Of a DNA stretch of 64,000 nucleotides, positions 57,835-64,000 are shown one piece after another; the first letter of the stretch is position 1, and every line of letters starts with the position of its first letter. The stretch is taken from contig NZ_RKLR01000009.1 of NCBI RefSeq assembly GCF_019599465.1, forward strand, positions 1 through 64,000, in the 5' to 3' direction. The notes under the pieces were generated by a model. The model was not told the origin of the DNA, searched no databases, and was given only the letters and a program-made list of their open reading frames with translations. This stretch comes from Haloarcula rubra. GTDB taxonomy: Archaea; Halobacteriota; Halobacteria; Halobacteriales; Haloarculaceae. A program made the translations under genes and the position numbers.

Positions 57835-58989
57835 ATGACTACACGTTTCGGCGCACCCGGAACCGGACTGTCCCGGCGTGAGTTTCTCGCGGCAACTGGC
57901 GCGACTGGTCTCGCTTCGTTATCAGGCTGTTCTGCGGGCGGAACCAACGAGCCAGCAGCAACGAGCGACAAGCCCACGCAGGCACAAACTGACTCGCCTA
58001 ATCTCCCATACACCAGCCCTCCAACAGTCGTCAACGTCGACGAGCAGGGCGGCGAAGTGACGGTGCGGACTCAGCAGGCCCGCCACGCCGTCCACCCGCT
58101 CGATACAATGGGTGGGCCCGTCGAATTCCCACGCGTCTGGGCGTTCCAGGCCGACGACAACGACCCCAGCGTCCCCGGCCCAATTCTTAGAACGACCGAG
58201 GGTAACGCGATGGAGGTGACACTCGACAATACCGATGGCCGACGTCCCCACACGATTCACTTCCACGGGGTTCGCAAGACGTGGAAGAACGACGGTGTTC
58301 CGACGACGACCGGCATTCAGGTCCCGCCAGGGGAGACACACACCTACGAAATACCCGCTAACGTCCCTGGGACGCATTTCTACCATTGTCACTTCCAGAC
58401 CCACCGACATATCGACATGGGCATGTACGGGGTCTACCGAGTCGATCCCGAAGGCTACGAACCGGCGGACCGCGAGTACTTTATGACGATCAAGGACTGG
58501 GATTCGCGGGTTCCACGGAAGTGGGCCGGTGAGGCGGACTTCACCTACAATTCGGCAAGTCGAAATCCAGACGTGTTTACCGTCAATGGGAAGAGCGCGC
58601 CCCGGACGCTGCACCCCGAAGAAGGGTCCCCGATCATCGTCGACGAGGGCGATTCAGTTCGTATCCACCTCGTCAACGGCGGGTACATGTCGCACCCGAT
58701 GCACATCCATAACCACCGCTTCCAGCGCGTCGAAAAGGACGGCGGGACGATTCCGGAGGCTGCCCGACACGACATGGACGTCACGAACGTTGCCCCTGCT
58801 GAACGACACACGATCGAATTTACTGCCGATGCAGACCCCGGCATCTACCTGATGCACTGTCACAAAGTCAACCACGTGATGAACGGCACATTCTATCCCG
58901 GCGGGATGCTTACTGGAGTGGTCTATCGGTCCGTCATGGATACGGACATCTTCAACCAGCTTATGGAGTACGCCGGCTACTCCACGTAG
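57835..58989 (+). CDS. Tat lipoprotein multicopper oxidase with full copper sites
   Basis: 384 residues. SRREFLAATGATGLASLSGCSAG is a Tat signal with lipobox. Copper motifs are HTIHFHG, GTHFYHCHFQTHRHIDMGMYG, MSHPMHIHNHRF and GIYLMHCHKVNHVMNGTFYPGGM; the last MHCH...M supplies the type 1 site, and the rest the trinuclear cluster. Unlike the enzyme at 34739-35998, all blocks are complete, as in a laccase or cuprous oxidase. An AT-rich stretch with TTTAGGCCAACCAAAATA precedes the ATG by about 15 bases. Confidence 0.9.
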   Translation: MTTRFGAPGTGLSRREFLAATGATGLASLSGCSAGGTNEPAATSDKPTQAQTDSPNLPYTSPPTVVNVDEQGGEVTVRTQQARHAVHPLDTMGGPVEFPRVWAFQADDNDPSVPGPILRTTEGNAMEVTLDNTDGRRPHTIHFHGVRKTWKNDGVPTTTGIQVPPGETHTYEIPANVPGTHFYHCHFQTHRHIDMGMYGVYRVDPEGYEPADREYFMTIKDWDSRVPRKWAGEADFTYNSASRNPDVFTVNGKSAPRTLHPEEGSPIIVDEGDSVRIHLVNGGYMSHPMHIHNHRFQRVEKDGGTIPEAARHDMDVTNVAPAERHTIEFTADADPGIYLMHCHKVNHVMNGTFYPGGMLTGVVYRSVMDTDIFNQLMEYAGYST

Positions 58990-59194
58990 AGACGCTCTAT
59001 ACGACGACCCGGACTGGATCTAACTGAACGATAGTGGTTAACCGCCCCTGGTGGACTACCGTTGGTTCGACACCGCCCCGTTGAAACAGCCGTCGCCAGG
59101 ACTGCGAATCGGTCATCGAAATGAATCGGAATCAACACAGCTGGAGGCTAGCATGGATCGCAATCTGGCGGATTTCGGCTACTGGGTCGGCCTG

Positions 59195-59380
59195 TTACGG
59201 ACTGGCGCGGAACTCGCCGTGTTTCATCCCGAAGAAGAACGCGATGACTGAGAAGACGATCATCGAGGGCAGAACCATCATGAAGACTGTCGAGGAGGTC
59301 ATCACGGTCGTGAGCGCGATCGCCGCGACGGCGACAATTACGACAAGGGGAGCCACCGAGCGCACAAAGTCGAATTCCAT
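59195..59380 (-). CDS. small membrane protein (DUF7333-like)
   Basis: 61 residues from ATG 59380: MEFDFVRSVAPLVVIVAVAA then IALTTVMTSSTVFMMVLPSMIVFSVIAFFFGMKHGEFRASP. Two helices and the GMKHGEFRAS end match a small haloarchaeal family I remember as DUF7333, widespread and of unknown role. The opposite-strand frames over it lack haloarchaeal composition. Confidence 0.7.
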   Translation of the reverse strand: MEFDFVRSVAPLVVIVAVAAIALTTVMTSSTVFMMVLPSMIVFSVIAFFFGMKHGEFRASP

Positions 59381-59520
59381 ATGTACTGTTGTGACCGGAT
59401 AGACAAAACCGTTAACAAAGTGAACCACCTCGGGGTCAAGCCCCGAGGCACTCGCCTTGCTTTCTCTGTAGATTTGCTGAAAACCGACACTGACGACTGA
59501 GTAGGAAGTGAAAGAAGGAA

Positions 59521-60273
59521 CTACTCATATTGGGAAATGATTTCCAAGATATCGACAAACGTCGCCAATACCGGATAATCAACCTCCAGACCCTCATAGA
59601 GATACGAACAGAGATCAGTGTGGGTATCCACGTCTGCCGATCGATCGATTCGATGAGTGTGGATTTCCTCCTGCCGTTGCTGGATCCAACTCTTACATTC
59701 ACTATTCAACGTGTGAAGCGTGTCGTATCGGTCGGTCAGTTCAGTATCTGAGCCCCTCTGTAATTCCGTAGAATCAAGTTCTGCTATCGCCTCTCGAATC
59801 TCCTGAACTGTAGATTGCGCATCTTTGAGCGTAGTGAATTCATCCTGGAGGCTCTCCAGAAAGACCTGGCGGTTGTCAATACACTGCTGTGCGGCCTCGA
59901 GGAGTCGTTGTTTGATGACTGGTGAGAACGTAGTCGCTTCCGAGATTAGAACCAACACATCGACCCCGAACTCGGCACTGAGGCTCGCCTCGAACGAATC
60001 ACCGTACACGTCGCCGTAGTGGTCGACTGCCATTACAGTATCATGATACCACGGCTCGATGGCATCACGGATCGACTTCTCTTCGGATATAAAGTTCTGA
60101 TTCACTCCAACAACGGACCGTTCGAACCGAGGAGTCTGTGTGTCGACTGTCTGAATACGCTGGCGAAACCGTTGGAAGGCTCGACATTCACGTTCGACCT
60201 CACGTCGTTCTCGCCGAACACTATCGAGGGCAGCATCCGTGTATGTCGGCCACGAGCCTTGTGCGAGCGTCAT
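59521..60273 (-). CDS. coiled-coil protein (DUF7260-like)
   Basis: 250 residues, all soluble and helical. It starts RRERREVERECRAFQRFRQRI and continues with long heptad-like stretches (TLKDAQSTVQEIREAIAELDS; SECKSWIQQRQEEIHTHR). I recall the DUF7260 family with this RRERREVE start. No catalytic motif. Function unknown; it may sit near the cell division or transcription apparatus, but nothing here shows it. Confidence 0.7.
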   Translation of the reverse strand: MTLAQGSWPTYTDAALDSVRRERREVERECRAFQRFRQRIQTVDTQTPRFERSVVGVNQNFISEEKSIRDAIEPWYHDTVMAVDHYGDVYGDSFEASLSAEFGVDVLVLISEATTFSPVIKQRLLEAAQQCIDNRQVFLESLQDEFTTLKDAQSTVQEIREAIAELDSTELQRGSDTELTDRYDTLHTLNSECKSWIQQRQEEIHTHRIDRSADVDTHTDLCSYLYEGLEVDYPVLATFVDILEIISQYE

Positions 60274-60376
60274 CGACAGCGTATGTCTCCATACTGGAAG
60301 TCCGAAGCAGAGTCAATGTCGGCCATATGGTGTACAAGCGATTCCAGAGCGCACAGCTCGCAGTATACGCGGCCGC

Positions 60377-60940
60377 CTACCCGGAGAACGAGCTGTATGA
60401 GACGCTGCCCTGATCGACGATGGTCTGGCTTTCGGGAACGTCTCCGTCCGGCGGCATACTCCCCTCCGCGGGACCGCCGGGTTCGCCAACGACAATCCGA
60501 CCAACCATCCCCAGGGACTTGTGCGGGATACAGAAATAATCGTACGTCCCCGTGGTCTCGAACGTATGCTCGAACGTTGCCCCCTGTTCACTCAGGATTT
60601 CGCTATTGAACGTTTCTGCTCCCTCGGGAATCCGTGTCACCTCTGCTGAACTCGTTCCTTGTTTGTAGGCAGTTGCCGAGTGACTCCCACTCTGGATTTC
60701 GAACGTGACTGTCTCCCCGGATTCGATGAACAGACCGATGGGATCGAAATAATACTCGCTCCCTTCGGTAACCATCATAACGGTATTCGAGTCTCCTGAC
60801 CCACCAGTTGTCTCCTGCGTTTCAGTCGTGGTTGGCTCACCGCCACTATCTCCGTTCCCCGAACTACTGCATCCGGCGAGACCAGTTACGCCACCTGTTG
60901 CGAGAAGTCCGGCTGTCTTGAGGACCTGTCGACGCTCCAT
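60377..60940 (-). CDS. halocyanin-like blue copper lipoprotein with long linker
   Basis: 187 residues from ATG 60940; a GTG two codons earlier is possible. ERRQVLKTAGLLATGGVTGLAGCSS is a Tat signal with lipobox, then a Gly/Ser/Thr linker. The cupredoxin fold shows His 87 (SGSHSATAY), Cys 137, His 140 and Met 145 (YFCIPHKSLGM). An acidic tail of about 35 residues extends past the fold. Divergent from cydAB, it may carry electrons between the surface oxidase and the respiratory chain. Confidence 0.88.
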   Translation of the reverse strand: MERRQVLKTAGLLATGGVTGLAGCSSSGNGDSGGEPTTTETQETTGGSGDSNTVMMVTEGSEYYFDPIGLFIESGETVTFEIQSGSHSATAYKQGTSSAEVTRIPEGAETFNSEILSEQGATFEHTFETTGTYDYFCIPHKSLGMVGRIVVGEPGGPAEGSMPPDGDVPESQTIVDQGSVSYSSFSG

Positions 60941-61127
60941 ACCCACTTATCAAACTCCCCAATATAAGGGTCGAAGGCGGATTCCCAATACATAGGACAC
61001 CGCCTTCGTTTGACGTACCGAAGTCGCAAAGTCGGAGTGATGGCATTCCGCTTGGCATGGCCCCATTCTTCATTCGATCTCTGGGCCACCGTTCAGACCA
61101 ATAGCTACCTCTGTCGAGGTGAGCCCG

Positions 61128-62552
61128 ATGGTTGATCCCGTTCTTGCGAGCCGACTCCAGTTTGCGCTCACCACGATCGTTCACATCATCTTCCCAGTGA
61201 TGAGTATGGGACTTGCACCGTTTCTCATCTATTTTACATGGAAAGAGATTCGTACAGAACAGCCAGTGTACGAACAGTTACGTCGGTTCTGGACGCGCAT
61301 CTTTGCGGTCAGCTTCGTCGTTGGCACAGTGACCGGACTCGTCCTCGAGTTCGAATTCGGAACGAACTTCGCCGCGTTCTCGACTACCGCCGGGGAGCTG
61401 TTTGGCGGCCCGCTCGCGCTCGAAGGGATGATGGCGTTCATGCTGGAGGCGACGTTCCTCGGCATCTTCGTCTTCGGCCGTGACCGCGTCTCGGACCGCC
61501 TCTACTTCCTCTCGAGTATCGCGGTCGGGCTCGGGACGTGGCTCTCGGCCGTGTGGATCCTTATCGCGAACTCCTGGATGCAGACGCCTCGGGGCTTCGA
61601 GATCGTCGTCGAGAACGGCCAGCGAGTCGTAAAACTCACCGATCCGCTCGCGGCCTACCTCAACCCGAGATTCCCCTATATGTTCGTCCACATGCAGAAC
61701 GCCGCAGTCGAGTCGGTGGCGCTCTTCATGGCCGGCGTCGCGGCCTACTACGTGTTCCGGCACCACGTCTGGGGCTACCCAATTGAACACATCAATGTCT
61801 GGGAGAAGACGCTCAAAATCGCGCTCGTTGTTCTCCTCATCACGGCTCCACTACAGGTAATTCAGGGCGATGAGTATGCCCGCCACGTCTCTGAAACCCA
61901 ACCCCAGAAATTCGCCGCGATGGAAGCCGTCTGGGAAACAGACTCCTACGTCCCCGAGTATATTGTCGCGTTCCCCACGGACGTCAACGACCTGCTGAAC
62001 CCACGCACGAAAGAGCTATTTGGCATCGGCATCCCGGGGGGAGCATCCTGGCTCGCGAGTGGCGGAAACCCACAGGCGACAATACGTGGCCTCGAATCCT
62101 TCTCGACGAAAGCCCCACCAGTGGCGATCGTCTTCTGGGCGTTCCGAATCATGGTTGCGCTCGGCTTCTGGTTCATCCTGTTGGCCGTCTGGGGTGCCTA
62201 TCGATGGTGGCGTGGGGAACTCTTCGAGGACGACCTATTACACAAGGCTTTGATGGCCTCATCTCTCTTAGGGTTCCTCGCCGTGGAAGTCGGCTGGATC
62301 GTTACCGAGGTCGGGCGACAACCATGGGTCATTCAAGGAGTGATGAAAACAAGTGCTGGCGTTTCCTCCGATTTAACAGGTGCAGAAGCAACGTTCACGC
62401 TCATCGGCTTCGCCACCGGGTACGCCCTGTTGTTGAGCCTCTACACGTACGTCGTCAGTCGCATCATCAGAGAAGGGCCACCATCCTACAATGAACTCAG
62501 ACTGAGTGACCGCGCCCCTCCATCGAAAACGGAGGTGACATCTAGTGACTAG
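61128..62552 (+). CDS. cydA: cytochrome bd quinol oxidase subunit I
   Basis: 474 residues. ATG 61128 is preceded by GAGGTGAG, so that string is the ribosome-binding site and its GTG is not the start. Heme ligands are His 19, His 188 (VHMQNAA) and Met 342 (FRIMVALGF); Glu 99 and Glu 107 of the proton path are present, as are the Q-loop QPQKFAAMEAVWE (Lys 261, Glu 265) and GRQPW (396-400). It reduces O2 with electrons from quinol without pumping and tolerates low oxygen, sulfide or metal stress. The short Q-loop form is the usual archaeal type. Confidence 0.95.
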   Translation: MVDPVLASRLQFALTTIVHIIFPVMSMGLAPFLIYFTWKEIRTEQPVYEQLRRFWTRIFAVSFVVGTVTGLVLEFEFGTNFAAFSTTAGELFGGPLALEGMMAFMLEATFLGIFVFGRDRVSDRLYFLSSIAVGLGTWLSAVWILIANSWMQTPRGFEIVVENGQRVVKLTDPLAAYLNPRFPYMFVHMQNAAVESVALFMAGVAAYYVFRHHVWGYPIEHINVWEKTLKIALVVLLITAPLQVIQGDEYARHVSETQPQKFAAMEAVWETDSYVPEYIVAFPTDVNDLLNPRTKELFGIGIPGGASWLASGGNPQATIRGLESFSTKAPPVAIVFWAFRIMVALGFWFILLAVWGAYRWWRGELFEDDLLHKALMASSLLGFLAVEVGWIVTEVGRQPWVIQGVMKTSAGVSSDLTGAEATFTLIGFATGYALLLSLYTYVVSRIIREGPPSYNELRLSDRAPPSKTEVTSSD

Positions 62553-63546
62553 CGTCGGATCGCTGGCCACGAAGCCGCTATTCGGATTACCACTCGCCGA
62601 GCTCTGGTTCGCGCTGCTGTTCTTCATATTCGGGATGTTTCTCTTTCTCGACGGGTTCGACTTCGGCGTGGGCGTCCTGTTTGCGACCCGTGACGACCAC
62701 GAGAAAGAACAGCTGTTGGCGGCTGTTGGGCCGTTCTGGGACGGGAACGAGGTCTGGCTCGTCGTCTTTGGTGGAGCACTATTCGCGGCGTTTCCGTCCG
62801 TCTACGCGAACCTCTTCAGCCGGTACTATCTGTTGATGTTCGCGATTCTCGCCGCACTCGGGCTCCGAGGGCTCGCTCCCGAGATGTACGAGGAGCGCGA
62901 AAATGACCGTTGGCGGACACTCTGGGGCTACTCGTTCGTCATCGGGAGTACCGTGACGCCGTTTCTGCTAGGGCTGTTCGTGATGAACTGGCTGCTCGGG
63001 GCGACCAGCCTGATCACCCCAGTGGGGGTCCTCGGTGGTCTCACAGTCCTCACCCTCACGATCGTCGACGGGGCGGCATTCCTCGGGCTGAAAACCCGCG
63101 GCGCGCTGCGAGGCGAAATGCGGACCTACGGTATTCGAGCCGCCGTGGGTTATCTTGGTGGAGCAATCATCACTCTCGGAGCGATATACGTGACCGAACC
63201 AGGGCTGCGCTCCTCTTTCCGATCCCCCACCGTCGTTGCACTTATAATTCTCACTGCAACTCTGACGGGAATCTACGTCGTCGCGCTCCGCAAACGTCGG
63301 TACTACGCCGCGTTCGCGGCGACAGTCGCGCTCGTCTTCGGATTCGTAGGGCTCGTTGCGACCCTACTGTTCCCCGTCGTCGATCGAACGGCTGGACTCA
63401 CCATCCGAGATGCGATCATCTCGACGCTTCCGCTCAATCTCATGTCGATCATGGCGAGCGTGCTGCTGCCGATTGTGCTCATATACTTTATCGTGCTCTA
63501 TTCAGCGTTCAGTGGTCCCGTCGATACTGAGGGAACGTACGGATGA
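62545..63546 (+). CDS. cydB: cytochrome bd quinol oxidase subunit II
   Basis: 333 residues starting at GTG 62545, inside the last 8 bases of cydA, with GGAGGTGAC 5 bases before it. FFIFGMFLFLDGFDFGVGVLF and GPFWDGNEVWLVVFGGALFAAFP are the family blocks (the Asp and Trp near the heme site); about eight to nine helices. It forms the complex with CydA. No cydX-like peptide is seen. Confidence 0.95.
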   Translation: MTSVGSLATKPLFGLPLAELWFALLFFIFGMFLFLDGFDFGVGVLFATRDDHEKEQLLAAVGPFWDGNEVWLVVFGGALFAAFPSVYANLFSRYYLLMFAILAALGLRGLAPEMYEERENDRWRTLWGYSFVIGSTVTPFLLGLFVMNWLLGATSLITPVGVLGGLTVLTLTIVDGAAFLGLKTRGALRGEMRTYGIRAAVGYLGGAIITLGAIYVTEPGLRSSFRSPTVVALIILTATLTGIYVVALRKRRYYAAFAATVALVFGFVGLVATLLFPVVDRTAGLTIRDAIISTLPLNLMSIMASVLLPIVLIYFIVLYSAFSGPVDTEGTYG

Positions 63547-63639
63547 GACGCATAATCAGGCAACAGCGTGTCGTTGAATTGTGAGGATAGAATCCAATGA
63601 GAAATCAACATCAGTTCGTGAAGATGGTGACCTGAGACG

Positions 63640-63870
63640 ATGGTATCAATACAATCCAGTTCGGAACCCCGATTGCTGTCTCGTATCGTAGTGACGTGGG
63701 TTGAGCTTACGGTTGTCGGGTTCGGAGGAGGTGCGATTGGCACATCGATTGGTGGCCCGCCAGGATTGATTATTTATTTTGTCACAACACTCGTCTCGGT
63801 TGGAATTCTCTTCTACAACGTGAATGAGCTCATCAAACAATGGGTGATCGATACTACAGATTCCACGTAG
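63640..63870 (+). CDS. small membrane protein downstream of cydAB
   Basis: 76 residues from ATG 63640 with two hydrophobic helices (about 17-38 and 43-60), separated by Gly-rich GGGAIGTSIGGPPG. No motif. It lies 93 bases after cydB with its own likely promoter region. The size suggests an accessory membrane protein, but there is no direct evidence. Confidence 0.6.
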   Translation: MVSIQSSSEPRLLSRIVVTWVELTVVGFGGGAIGTSIGGPPGLIIYFVTTLVSVGILFYNVNELIKQWVIDTTDST

Positions 63871-63939
63871 GCGCCTGAGTATATCGAACCGTTTGATGAA
63901 GTGGTCAGGCTTAACAGGAGTGACCAGCGAGTTCAAGAT

Positions 63940-64000
63940 GCTCCGTTGGTGTAGCTCGGCCAATCATCTCGGCATCTCTCGTCGAGGACCGGGGTTCAAA
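63940..64000 (+). tRNA. tRNA-Glu (anticodon CTC), 3' part cut by window edge
   Basis: Acceptor strand GCTCCGT at 63940, D arm GTGTAGCTCGGCCAATCAT, anticodon stem TCGGC/GTCGA around loop ATCTCTC (anticodon CTC), then GGAC and the start of the T arm CGGGGTTCAAA. 61 bases are present; the T-stem closing strand and acceptor 3' strand lie outside. The pattern matches haloarchaeal tRNA-Glu. tRNA genes are common integration sites, so the 3' end deserves inspection. Confidence 0.9.

Noticed and set aside
59051-59402. Plus-strand frames over the small DUF7333-like gene
   Set aside because: The minus-strand reading has two clean membrane helices and a familiar C-terminus; the plus readings are rich in Trp/Arg/Cys.

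Overview
The window is from a haloarchaeon (class Halobacteria). Supporting signs are the GC-rich, strongly acidic proteins, twin-arginine lipoboxes on secreted proteins, halocyanin-type blue copper proteins, two TFB general transcription factors, mostly leaderless genes with a TATA element about 25-30 bases before the ATG, and a tRNA-Glu of haloarchaeal form cut by the right edge. I see no rRNA and no CRISPR array.

Bases 1-33.7 kb are an accessory block that looks like a conjugative plasmid or integrated conjugative element, read almost entirely on the minus strand. From right to left it holds a histone-fold protein and XseA/XseB; a secretion/conjugation operon (pilin-like protein, two secreted proteins, VirB6-like, VirB3/PrgI-like, VirB4-like ATPase and a giant VirD4-like ATPase) with genes touching or overlapping by exactly 8 bases; an iteron-like cluster beside a primase-polymerase gene (candidate replication origin); a stability region with VapBC and two copies of a winged-helix/HFHP-protein pair that may be toxin-antitoxin modules; a TnpB-like protein; an RPA-like protein; a LAGLIDADG protein; a TFB; and many small zinc-ribbon proteins. 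Three cis-acting families tie the block together: nine stem-loops with changing stems and a constant GGGYG loop just 5' of minus-strand genes; three 41-42 bp inverted repeats TTAACCAAC-N-GTTGGTTAA between tandem genes; and GC-rich direct repeats flanking two cassettes.

Bases 33.8-54.6 kb are a metal and copper-protein island. A DtxR-type regulator has a TTAG-N-CTAA box in its own promoter, and near copies lie before the next operon (multicopper oxidase, ZIP transporter with an extracellular domain, halocyanin). Then come Dyp-like and P19/Tp34-like Tat lipoproteins, membrane proteins, a Zn/Cd/Pb-type P1B ATPase with a His-rich tail, a CDF exporter, an arylsulfotransferase-like propeller, winged-helix regulators and a second TFB.

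Bases 54.8-64 kb serve respiration and extracytoplasmic redox: a half-size CtaA heme A synthase, DsbA with N-terminal zinc fingers, DsbB, a CPBP protease, a second multicopper oxidase, another halocyanin, cytochrome bd oxidase (cydAB) and the tRNA. Together the right half suggests handling of Cu/Zn/Mn/Fe stress at the cell surface linked to electron transfer. The left half suggests how the region moves and is maintained.
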